Shown here piece after piece: positions 27,998 through 35,373 of a stretch of DNA of 64,000 nucleotides. The first letter of the stretch is position 1, and each line of letters opens with the position of its first letter. Below the pieces are notes generated by a model that did no database searches, was not told the DNA's origin, and was given only the letters and a program-made list of their open reading frames with translations. The stretch is from assembly GCA_964609215.1 (NCBI GenBank), contig CAZSQZ010000001.1, positions 372,001 through 436,000 of the forward strand, given 5' to 3'. Source of the DNA: JABDKJ01 sp964609215 (GTDB lineage: Bacteria; Bacteroidota; Bacteroidia; Flavobacteriales_D; JABDKJ01). Position numbers and translations under genes: made by a program.

Positions 27998-28078
27998 CTA
28001 AAATTTATATTTAAAATCTAGTCCAAAAGGCGTTTGTTATGTAACTTCAAGTGATTTTTAACTATTGTTGGCGCATCT

Positions 28079-28543
28079 TTATTTTTTAAAGCCCTCATTT
28101 TCGTAGATTAAACTTGGTTTTCCAAGCTCATAAAAAGCTGGATTACTAAATCCACCACAATAATTTTCTCCTTGAAAACAATCTTGTTGATTAGGAGAAA
28201 GTTTTAGCGTTTGATAATCGTATTCGTTTTGACCGCGAAATATGTCTGAAATAGTCAATACTTTCTTTGTGGAGTTTGTGTCTATAAAGAAATACAAATC
28301 CCATTTGATCGATTCAAAATTCAATTCCAATATTGAACCTGATTTTATATTCTTAATAGTAATATTTTTCTCTGTCACAGGGTCTTGCCAAGCGATTAAA
28401 TCTGGATAAAATTCTAGATGAACCTCAAGATTTTCATCTAACTTGGAATAATCTCTTACGACCCAAAATGCTTCTCTATATATGAAATAAGCAATGGTTA
28501 TAAAAGCTATAACGAACAGAAATATTTTTAGGTAGTTTTTCAT
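28079..28543 (-). CDS. Membrane-anchored hypothetical protein
   Basis: 154 residues with an N-terminal anchor (YLKIFLFVIAFITIAYFIY) and a beta-rich exported domain (LEVHLEFYPDLIAWQDPVTEKNITIKNIKSGSILELNFESIKWDLYFFIDT). It contains CFQGENYCGGF, a possible disulfide pair. No family recognised. It lies 4 bp downstream of a small ORF on the same strand at the left end of island B. Confidence 0.6.
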   Translation of the reverse strand: MKNYLKIFLFVIAFITIAYFIYREAFWVVRDYSKLDENLEVHLEFYPDLIAWQDPVTEKNITIKNIKSGSILELNFESIKWDLYFFIDTNSTKKVLTISDIFRGQNEYDYQTLKLSPNQQDCFQGENYCGGFSNPAFYELGKPSLIYENEGFKK

Positions 28544-28547
28544 TTTG

Positions 28548-28799
28548 CTATTTGCGCCAACTACTCACTAAAACCTCAAGCTGAAGTCTAGTCAAGCCAT
28601 TTTGTCGCACAAGTTCTAGGTATATGCTAATGAATTGATTTCGAATTGTATCAGTTTCTAGGCCAGATCTTTTGATTGGAGGAAGTTTATCAGGCCATAT
28701 CATATATGAATTGAAGAGGTGAAAATGCTTTATTAGCATCTTCATTGGCTCTTCTGTTTCATTTAAATCTGAGTATGCTTGTAAATCTTCGAAATTCAT
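28548..28799 (-). CDS. Small hypothetical protein
   Basis: 83 residues, mostly helical, acidic N-terminus (MNFEDLQAYSDLNETEEPMKMLIKHF), no signal peptide. It starts about 60 bp downstream of the RadC-like gene and ends 4 bp before the anchored hypothetical gene, so the three minus-strand genes may form one transcript. No family recognised. Confidence 0.5.
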   Translation of the reverse strand: MNFEDLQAYSDLNETEEPMKMLIKHFHLFNSYMIWPDKLPPIKRSGLETDTIRNQFISIYLELVRQNGLTRLQLEVLVSSWRK

Positions 28800-28862
28800 A
28801 AAGCGCTATGTATGTTTAAGTGATGAGAAAGATAATTATAAAAAATGTGGAAATAAGGCGCA

Positions 28863-29297
28863 CTAAAGCTCTCCCGCGTCTGCATAACTATAGTATCCAT
28901 CTGATGAAACAATAATATGGTCTAAGAAATTTAAATCAAAAAGGCGTGCTCCCTTTTTAATTTTACTTGTCAACTGATTATCAGCATGACTTGGTTTTAA
29001 GTTTCCTGAAGGATGGTTGTGAGACAAAATAAAACCAACAGCTGCTGATTTTAGCACGACAGAAAAAAGCAATTTCAAATCAGCCACTGTTCCTGCTATT
29101 CCTCCTTTACTCATATTGTAAACCCCTAGAACTATATTGTTTTGATTCATAAGTAAAACCTTAAGTTCTTCTTGTAAATCAATGGTGTCTTTATTCCAAT
29201 TTTCTATGAGGCAGCCATAGGCTGATTTTGAACCTGAAATCTTGACTATATTATTTATCTTTCTCTTGTATGAGAGTTGTATTTCTTGAATTTTCAT
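28863..29297 (-). CDS. RadC-like JAB/MPN-domain protein
   Basis: 144 residues forming the JAMM/MPN core of RadC proteins: VYNMSKGGIAGTVADLKLLFSVVLKSAAVGFILSHNHPSGNLKPSHADNQLTSKI and LDHIIVSSDGYYSYADAGEL. The zinc-ligand set is the SHNHPSG motif followed by the downstream Asp. The N-terminal helix-hairpin-helix of chromosomal RadC is absent, as is usual for versions on mobile elements. The biochemical role of RadC is still unclear despite the historical DNA-repair label. Confidence 0.88.
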   Translation of the reverse strand: MKIQEIQLSYKRKINNIVKISGSKSAYGCLIENWNKDTIDLQEELKVLLMNQNNIVLGVYNMSKGGIAGTVADLKLLFSVVLKSAAVGFILSHNHPSGNLKPSHADNQLTSKIKKGARLFDLNFLDHIIVSSDGYYSYADAGEL

Positions 29298-29393
29298 AAC
29301 GTTTTCTAATGGTTTGACAGGAAGAATAATTTAAAAAAGAGTGATTCAGTATGATATAGGAACCCCCTTCATTCTAAATTCAATCCTTAATTT

Positions 29394-29428
29394 AAAAAGC
29401 CCTGTCTGCTTTCACAGACAGAGACTTT
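29394..29428 (-). terminator. Intrinsic terminator after the 29443 gene
   Basis: CTGTCTG (29402-29408) pairs with CAGACAG (29415-29421) around a 6-nt loop. The stem extends outward with one mismatch to AAAG/CTTT and is followed by a T run on the minus strand. It lies 15 bp after the stop of the gene at 29443-29865 and separates it from the RadC-like gene. Confidence 0.8.
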
Positions 29429-29442
29429 AAGCCCAAGTTGAA

Positions 29443-29865
29443 TTAGGCGAACTCTGCAACTCCATTTTCTGAAAACTGCTCTTTATCAGCCTTCACAGGG
29501 TTCACCTGAGGGCTTGCAATTTCTGCAATGTTTGCAAAGTTTGCAGGCTTTGCAGAGTTTGATGGGTTTTCATCTGGATTATATACATATGTATGCGTCA
29601 ACATAAGCACCTCTCCTGTGTCTTGATTCACATATTCATATGGCTCACACGATTCCTTTTCAATTGAACCTGGCATTTCTGTTCCAACAAGGGCTGCACA
29701 GGTTGCTTCATTGAAAGTACATGCGATATATGCCTTTCTAGCAGTAGCGTAAAACTTGCCTGATTGCTGACTTTTCACAAATTCAACATCTCCTTGAACA
29801 ATTAGAGAAAAGAAATTGTCTCCTTCTTTTGTCTCTCTTTCTTTGTAATCAATAATTTTTACCAT
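29443..29865 (-). CDS. Mobile-element hypothetical protein
   Basis: 140 residues. The N-terminal domain looks like a small beta-barrel (VKIIDYKERETKEGDNFFSLIVQGDVEFVKSQQSGKFYATARKAYIACTFNEATCAALVG). The low-complexity C-terminus has short Ala-Asn/Ala-Glu repeats (KPANFANIAEIAS) encoded by TTTGCA-like DNA repeats. I have no firm family name; single-stranded-DNA-binding or RHH-linked element proteins can look like this. It has its own terminator and no signal peptide. Confidence 0.6.
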   Translation of the reverse strand: MVKIIDYKERETKEGDNFFSLIVQGDVEFVKSQQSGKFYATARKAYIACTFNEATCAALVGTEMPGSIEKESCEPYEYVNQDTGEVLMLTHTYVYNPDENPSNSAKPANFANIAEIASPQVNPVKADKEQFSENGVAEFA

Positions 29866-29970
29866 GATTATCTTTTTAAATTAAACATATGCCCCCAAAG
29901 AAATCTCAAGACAGTCTTTAGCTATCACCTTAAATTAATGTCCTGAGAAAATATTTTTGGAGTTGCGATA

Positions 29971-30017
29971 CGGGGGGCTGTTTTGAACCGCCAGGCTGAG
30001 TTTGGATATAGGGGGGG
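29971..30017. other. G-rich patch in the gap before the restriction genes
   Basis: Within the AT-rich gap 29866-30135 there are two G runs (G6 at 29972-29977, G7 at 30011-30017) around a short GC-rich stretch. It resembles nothing else in the window. It could be a cassette junction, an origin-type site or a structured element; the sequence alone does not decide. Confidence 0.3.
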
Positions 30018-30135
30018 AAGTTTATGAATTCAGAATATTACGCAGATATATAAAGTGGATTTTTATTTTTTTTGAATTCTTTTAGGAAAGCTTTAAATCA
30101 TATCTTGTTTTTTTAAATAAAATAGGAAATCATTA

Positions 30136-31146
30136 ATGAGAAATCTAGAAGATTTAGAAGAACATGCTTTGAAATTTTGGCCAACTGAATTGGCTCAAAA
30201 AGAACAAAACCTAAGCATTATCCCAAAACTCATAGAAACACAAGATAAATTTATAAGCCTACTAAACATTTCAGATGGTTCGCCATTTGTTTGGAAAGAA
30301 ACCTTGCGCTCAACTAAATCTTTGTCTGCAAATCTATTTTTGAAACACTTGGTTGTTCTTTCTGATATTGGCGGGGAAAAGTTAATGAGGTTCAAAAAAG
30401 AATTCCCAAAATTATTTATCAATGGTGTTCTTGATTTTAATTGGAGCGGAACTCCGTTTGTATATAAATTCCAAACGTTAAACCAAAGAAAAAACTGGAA
30501 CAATTCTAACTTGAATATAGATGGAAAAGGGCTAACAGAGAACGCTCAATTGACGCCAATGATTGAAGATGTCTGCATGCTTTTACTTTTTGGAGGGGCT
30601 ACTAGATCTGAGAACGTGCCTGATGTGATAGTAGAAAAATGCTTAATTGGAAATATGCTTGGAAAGAAAGAGGAATTGGACGCCTTTGTGAAGCAAAGGT
30701 ATATTTGGGTAAGCAGAATTACTGGTGGAGCTACCGCCAATACTCTAGGGCAGCTAGGCCAAAATTATGTAAAAGAATTTTTGATTAAAGAATTACCAAA
30801 GTGGAGGATAAATCAAGACCAGTTAAAAGATGTTAGCCAAAACGAAAGAACCAGCCTTTCTGTTGATATAGTTGCCAAAGCCCCAAATAATATAATATGT
30901 GCAATAGAAGTTAGTTTTCAAGTAACCACCAACAGCACAATAGAAAGGAAGGCTGGACAAGCAAAGAGCAGACAAGATTTATTACATTCGCATGGCCACA
31001 AAATAGCATATGTAATAGATGGCGCGGGAAACTTTGAAAGACGTTCAGCTCTTAGGGCCATATGTCAGTATAGTGATTGTACTGTTTCATTTAAAGACGA
31101 GGAATTATCAAAATTAGTAGAATATTTAAAAGGATTGGAGGGGTAA
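30136..31146 (+). CDS. Probable type II restriction endonuclease, PD-(D/E)XK-like
   Basis: 336 residues, no signal peptide. It shares the RITGGATANTLGQLGQNYVKEFL segment seen in several type II endonucleases upstream of their nuclease core. The core has Asp244 in LSVDIVA and Glu258-Val-Ser in CAIEVSFQVTT, matching a D-(13)-ExS form of the PD-(D/E)XK fold; the terminal Lys is not in the canonical position. It lies 1 bp before an adenine-type DNA methyltransferase in the same direction, which is the main support for the assignment. The recognition sequence cannot be deduced. Confidence 0.75.
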   Translation: MRNLEDLEEHALKFWPTELAQKEQNLSIIPKLIETQDKFISLLNISDGSPFVWKETLRSTKSLSANLFLKHLVVLSDIGGEKLMRFKKEFPKLFINGVLDFNWSGTPFVYKFQTLNQRKNWNNSNLNIDGKGLTENAQLTPMIEDVCMLLLFGGATRSENVPDVIVEKCLIGNMLGKKEELDAFVKQRYIWVSRITGGATANTLGQLGQNYVKEFLIKELPKWRINQDQLKDVSQNERTSLSVDIVAKAPNNIICAIEVSFQVTTNSTIERKAGQAKSRQDLLHSHGHKIAYVIDGAGNFERRSALRAICQYSDCTVSFKDEELSKLVEYLKGLEG

Positions 31147-31147
31147 A

Positions 31148-32887
31148 ATGGGGCATCAAAGCGAAAATGTAAACAGGTTAGCATATGAATTTAGTGGAGA
31201 CAGTCTTCAGAACAGCAAATTCAAGCCAAATGATACTTGCTTTTTGTCTCTGCCTTATTTTAATAAAAATCAAAAGATTGATTTTAGCGAGGTCAACCAC
31301 TCTATAAATTCATTCATTAGTTCAGCAAAAAATAATTCCACAATAGTAATTTTGACAAGCCCATTTTATGCTTCTTATTTATTGTCAGAAATAACAGACT
31401 CAGCAACATTAAAAATTTGGTTTGCGCTGACTACAGAAGATATAACCCAAAAAGAAGGGCAATTAGAAAATACGCATTCAGCGTTGTTGGTTTTAAAAAA
31501 AGACAAGAACAGGTTAATTCACACTAAAACTCGAATTGCTTATTCCTTTTGTCCTCAATGTGAAAGAACAACTAAAGACTATGGAGGGAAGAAACATCTC
31601 TACCATGAATACGGAACCTTAATGTCAGATGTATGGAGGGACTTTAAATTTTCTTTTAATGGAGATTTAGAACCAGTAATTAATAGGTTAAGGGACGTTT
31701 TTGGGGTTGAGCCAAATTCTTCATTAAACCATATTGATTTAAGACAACATCAGTTTAAAACTACTAAGAAACTAAATATTAAATCTCAAAACTTTGGAAA
31801 TCAAGTAAATGAATTAGCTTTTGATGGTTCTGCATTACTAAATGGTGATTGTTTGGAAGAATTACGTCATATCCCAGACAACAGTATTGATTTTTGTTTT
31901 GCTGACCCTCCTTATAATATAAAAAAGAAGTATGAGTCATGGAATGACAGCTTAGACATTAAGGAATACTTTGAATGGTGTGATAAATGGATAAGTGAAT
32001 TGGCGAGGGTAGTTAAACCAAACAGGTCAGTTGCTCTGTTGAATATCCCGCAATGGTCAGTAAGGCATTTTAAGCATTTATTTACCCTATTAGATTACCA
32101 AGACTGGATAGTTTGGGAAGCATTGGGATTGCCAGTTAGAATGATAATGCCAGCCCATTACACTGTATTGTGTTTCTCAAAGGGAGAACCTAGATCATTG
32201 CCAGGACTGACTGGAGTTGAGAATAATGAACTTGAACATTTATCGACAAGATCCTTAAAGCAAGGATTTTGCAAAAGAGCGAGCTGCATAAAGAAAAGAG
32301 CCAAAGTCAAAAAGGAGGACAAAGAACTTGTTACTAATCTATGGTGGGATATTCACAGGCTAAAACACAATAGCCGCAGGGTTGACCATCCAACACAATT
32401 ACCCCCTATGTTCATGCATAGGCTTATTACTCTATTTACAAATGAGAATGAGATAGTATTAGACCCTTTTAATGGATCAGGAACCACTTCTTTATGTTCA
32501 GAACAACTTAATAGGAGGCATATAGGAATTGAGTTATCAGAGTACTATCATAAGATTTCTATCAGTCGACATAAAGAACTAAAAATGGGAATTGACCCTT
32601 TTAGAAAAAATGAAAAGGTTCCAAAAGCCAAAAACAGCTATGTCAAAAGGCTAAAAAAACAGAATTACGAAGTGAACAAAAAAACTTTGCAATTAGAAGT
32701 AAAAGAGATATCAACCAAATTAGGCAGAGTCGCCACACGTCAAGATGTAATTGACTACACACAATACAAGATTGAATATTTCGATGATTATTTTATCAAT
32801 TGGAGCGAAGTAACAGCAGCAGCCAGAACCACTGGAATGGCACAAGTTGAAAACAAAAGGGACTACATTTCATTAAACGGCAATTAA
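31148..32887 (+). CDS. Beta-class DNA adenine methyltransferase with duplicated, degenerate N-terminal half
   Basis: 579 residues. The active half has motif IV DPPY (Asp253) before motif I DPFNGSGTT (Asp439), the circular order of beta-class enzymes; DPPY points to N6-adenine. The first 190 residues look like a second, inactive copy: CFLSLPYF in place of CFADPPYN, then a parallel strand pattern, and a CPQC zinc-ribbon-like pair (Cys135/138) followed by TTKDYGGKKHLYHEYGTLMSDVW. Residues about 520-565 (KLGRVATRQDVIDYTQ ... YFINWSEVTAAAR) resemble the homing-endonuclease-associated repeat. Partner of the upstream endonuclease. Confidence 0.85.
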   Translation: MGHQSENVNRLAYEFSGDSLQNSKFKPNDTCFLSLPYFNKNQKIDFSEVNHSINSFISSAKNNSTIVILTSPFYASYLLSEITDSATLKIWFALTTEDITQKEGQLENTHSALLVLKKDKNRLIHTKTRIAYSFCPQCERTTKDYGGKKHLYHEYGTLMSDVWRDFKFSFNGDLEPVINRLRDVFGVEPNSSLNHIDLRQHQFKTTKKLNIKSQNFGNQVNELAFDGSALLNGDCLEELRHIPDNSIDFCFADPPYNIKKKYESWNDSLDIKEYFEWCDKWISELARVVKPNRSVALLNIPQWSVRHFKHLFTLLDYQDWIVWEALGLPVRMIMPAHYTVLCFSKGEPRSLPGLTGVENNELEHLSTRSLKQGFCKRASCIKKRAKVKKEDKELVTNLWWDIHRLKHNSRRVDHPTQLPPMFMHRLITLFTNENEIVLDPFNGSGTTSLCSEQLNRRHIGIELSEYYHKISISRHKELKMGIDPFRKNEKVPKAKNSYVKRLKKQNYEVNKKTLQLEVKEISTKLGRVATRQDVIDYTQYKIEYFDDYFINWSEVTAAARTTGMAQVENKRDYISLNGN

Positions 32888-32990
32888 AACAACTTGCATT
32901 TCAGCTGTAATGTATACGAATGTTTCATTTTAGGACTCTCAAAAGCAAATATGCAAAGAATAGAAAACAAAATTTTAATGAGGTTTGAAA

Positions 32991-33761
32991 TCATGTTTTT
33001 TTGGAGATGAATTTATTATAGAGAAATAGATATAAAGAGCCTGAAGAAACAATCAAACCAATTATAGCAACTAAATAATTAAAGTCGAATTTCTCTATAG
33101 ACCCATTTTTGTACCATACTTGAACACCTTTATCCATATACACTCTTTCTCCAAATACAATTCCTAGAACTAAGAAAACAAGTACTCCAAAAATTACAGA
33201 AATTATAATAATCTCTTTCTGCGAGCAATTTTTTAAATATGCCTTTATTCTATCTTTAATATGAACTTCCTTTAAGTATTTCTTAAAAGACTTGAGCCTC
33301 TTTTGTAAAACAGCGATCATAGTTTTACAGGTTTTTGAAATAATAGTTTTTATAAAAAATAAAAACACTGAAACCAAAACAATCCCTAGTAGACAGATTA
33401 ATTTTGGAAAAGCTTTTTCTCTGGATTCAACTATAGGCTTCTCTGTTTTCTTTCCGCTGTAATATTTGTCTTTTTCATATTCAACAGGATTCCATTTTAA
33501 TTTATCCCTTTCATCTAAAACAACTGGCTTATGAATTTCTTCAAAAAATTCTCTTGACATTGAAGAGGTAAGGGTTATTCCGTCAATTTTGACTGAATCC
33601 ATGTATAGACCTGAGCTATCCAAAATGGCCCCTCCAAAATAGTCATACCCATTTTCGAAAAGAGTTTTTTTAAGTCTTTGTTCGTCTTCATATGGAGTTT
33701 GGGCTTTAGAAAAAAGCACAAGAAGAAATGACAGTATTATAATCGTTGACCTATTTTTCAT
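32991..33761 (-). CDS. Membrane protein of unknown function
   Basis: About 256 residues from the ATG at 33761; an upstream TTG at 33812 would put 17 residues before the signal peptide. Signal peptide MKNRSTIIILSFLLVLFSKAQ, a soluble exported domain (about 22-120), then three membrane segments (LICLLGIVLVSVFLFFI, EIIIISVIFGVLVFLVLGIVF, YLVAIIGLIVSSGSLYLFLY) with a basic loop between the first two. No family recognised. It is divergently transcribed from an Xre regulator across a palindromic operator, suggesting direct control. Confidence 0.6.
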   Translation of the reverse strand: MKNRSTIIILSFLLVLFSKAQTPYEDEQRLKKTLFENGYDYFGGAILDSSGLYMDSVKIDGITLTSSMSREFFEEIHKPVVLDERDKLKWNPVEYEKDKYYSGKKTEKPIVESREKAFPKLICLLGIVLVSVFLFFIKTIISKTCKTMIAVLQKRLKSFKKYLKEVHIKDRIKAYLKNCSQKEIIIISVIFGVLVFLVLGIVFGERVYMDKGVQVWYKNGSIEKFDFNYLVAIIGLIVSSGSLYLFLYNKFISKKT

Positions 33762-33791
33762 TTTGAGTAAATAATTGATGTTAAAAATATA

Positions 33792-33809
33792 GTTATCATT
33801 TATGATAAC
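33792..33809. promoter_or_regulatory. Palindromic operator between divergent genes
   Basis: GTTATCAT and ATGATAAC flank a 2-bp centre. The site lies 30 bp from the membrane-protein start and a few bases from the first possible start of the Xre regulator. A related inverted repeat TTATCTT/AAGATAA lies at 34090-34107, just after the regulator gene. Likely binding site of the Xre protein. Confidence 0.6.
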
Positions 33810-33817
33810 CAAAGTTC

Positions 33818-34078
33818 TTGATTGTCAGTGACTTTTATCTCTCATTTCAGAGAGTGAAGGAAAAGAAGCAACTGCAAAAATTCATTGGAAAAAGGATTAG
33901 AAAAATACGCGAATCAAAAGGTATTTCTCAACAAGATCTTGCAGCTGCTTGTGATATTGAAAAATCGAACTTTAGTCGTTTAGAAGCTGGAGGAACGAAC
34001 CCAACGATATACACTCTTTATAAAATAGCCAAGGCCTTAGATGTTGAGTTAAGTCTTCTATTTGAAAATAGAATTTGA
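33818..34078 (+). CDS. Xre-family HTH transcriptional regulator
   Basis: Up to 86 residues with a complete HTH_3 domain: IGKRIRKIRESKGISQQDLAAACDIEKSNFSRLEAGGTNPTIYTLYKIAKALDVELSLLFE. The start is uncertain: TTG at 33818, or GTG at 33854, which would begin at VKEKKQLQKF and leave the HTH intact; no ATG is available. The gene diverges from the 33761 membrane-protein gene across a GTTATCAT/ATGATAAC palindrome, so it probably represses itself and that neighbour. No other regulator for the restriction genes is visible, but a link to them is not shown. The 34079-34335 gap holds a related inverted repeat and a promoter. Confidence 0.88.
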   Translation: MIVSDFYLSFQRVKEKKQLQKFIGKRIRKIRESKGISQQDLAAACDIEKSNFSRLEAGGTNPTIYTLYKIAKALDVELSLLFENRI

Positions 34079-34275
34079 ATTTATTCTAGTTATCTTGAGA
34101 AAGATAATTGAAAATCAATGATAGGTGATTAGAGTAATTAAGTTCTACATGTCTTGTTTTCTTTCCATGATTTTTACTCCTGGATATACTAGGATTTATA
34201 AGTGGTGGCAGATTGGCATGTTCTTTTCTATTTTGCTTTTAATTTTTCATCTGCTGAAATAAATTGAAATTCCTT

Positions 34276-34306
34276 TTTGTGTTTTAATCAATCAAAGCTA
34301 CCTTTA
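34276..34306 (+). promoter_or_regulatory. Candidate promoter of the beta-helix/hydrolase operon
   Basis: TTTG at 34276-34279, then a 19-bp spacer, then TACCTTTA at 34299-34306. This fits the Bacteroidota TTTG-N19-TAnnTTTG arrangement with one mismatch. It lies 30 bp before the ATG at 34336. Confidence 0.5.
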
Positions 34307-34335
34307 AGAAAAACTTTACATCTAAATCTACACAC

Positions 34336-35370
34336 ATGAAACAATTTATTTTGGCTTTATGCCTTTTAGTGTCTTTTAATTTTTTTGGTCAGAACGTTAT
34401 AAATGTTGAAGGAGCTAATTCTTCATCTTTTTATCTAACGATTGAACAAGCAATTTCAAATGCCATTGATGGCGATACTATTTACCTTCCAAGTGGAGTT
34501 TTTGGTTTGTCAAACTCTATCACTCTGAATAAAAGGCTTCATTTCTATGGTAAAGGATATAATATTAATGGAGGTTCAACAGGAACCAGTATTGTAAATG
34601 CTAATATTATACTTCAATCTGGAGCATCTGAAAGTTTTTTTCAAGGCATTGAATTCTTTGGAAGTATAGGTGCTAATTGGAACGTTGATGCTGACAGCTT
34701 AGTTTTTAGTCGATGCAAAATTAACTGGCTCAGTCTAAGCTCAAATGGAGGTAACCCTTGTTCTACTGATTGTAACAATTGGAACATAAACGAATGTTTA
34801 ATTGGGAACTTCAATCCTTCCAGTACAAGTTTTACTAAAGTTAAAAATTCCATTATCGATGATTATTTTGGCAGCAACAATTGCAATGGGTCAAACAATG
34901 TATTTGAGAATTGTGTATTGAGATACACTAGAGGTGAAGACTTTTATGGATCTGATCAATTTGAAAATTGCGTAATTCTATTAGAAGATGATTCTTACAA
35001 TACTTCTGATATGAATAGTGTAATCATCAATAGTCTTTTTATTTCAGAATTTGCTTTGCCTCTTGTAGGGTCCAATGAAATTATAGGAGACACATTGCTA
35101 GTTAATGACACAACAGGCATTTTTTTAAATACTATTGAATTTCCATTGTTTGAAAATTATGCATTAAATAATTTGACAATTAGTCCATCAAGTCTAGCAT
35201 TTCAAGCTGGGACAGACGGAACAGACTTAGGAATTTATGGCGGCTCTTTTCCTTGGAAAGAGGGTGCACTTCCTTCAAATCCAGTATTTACAATCTTTGA
35301 CATTTCTCCTTTTACCAATCCAGATGGCCAACTTGAAATTAACATTCAAGTCGAAGGGCAAAGCTATTGA
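34336..35370 (+). CDS. Secreted right-handed beta-helix-type protein
   Basis: 344 residues with a signal peptide (FILALCLLVSFNFFGQ). It begins like pectate-lyase-fold/parallel beta-helix proteins (YLTIEQAISNAIDGDTIYLPSGVFGLSNSITLNKRLHFYGKGYNING), followed by N/S-rich coils with repeated strands. No catalytic residues are evident and no T9SS sorting domain is present; it ends abruptly (QLEINIQVEGQSY). It is followed after 3 bp by the giant hydrolase gene, whose first repeats could continue its structure, so the two products probably work together on the cell surface. A truncated or split gene is possible. Confidence 0.65.
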   Translation: MKQFILALCLLVSFNFFGQNVINVEGANSSSFYLTIEQAISNAIDGDTIYLPSGVFGLSNSITLNKRLHFYGKGYNINGGSTGTSIVNANIILQSGASESFFQGIEFFGSIGANWNVDADSLVFSRCKINWLSLSSNGGNPCSTDCNNWNINECLIGNFNPSSTSFTKVKNSIIDDYFGSNNCNGSNNVFENCVLRYTRGEDFYGSDQFENCVILLEDDSYNTSDMNSVIINSLFISEFALPLVGSNEIIGDTLLVNDTTGIFLNTIEFPLFENYALNNLTISPSSLAFQAGTDGTDLGIYGGSFPWKEGALPSNPVFTIFDISPFTNPDGQLEINIQVEGQSY

Positions 35371-35373
35371 AGA

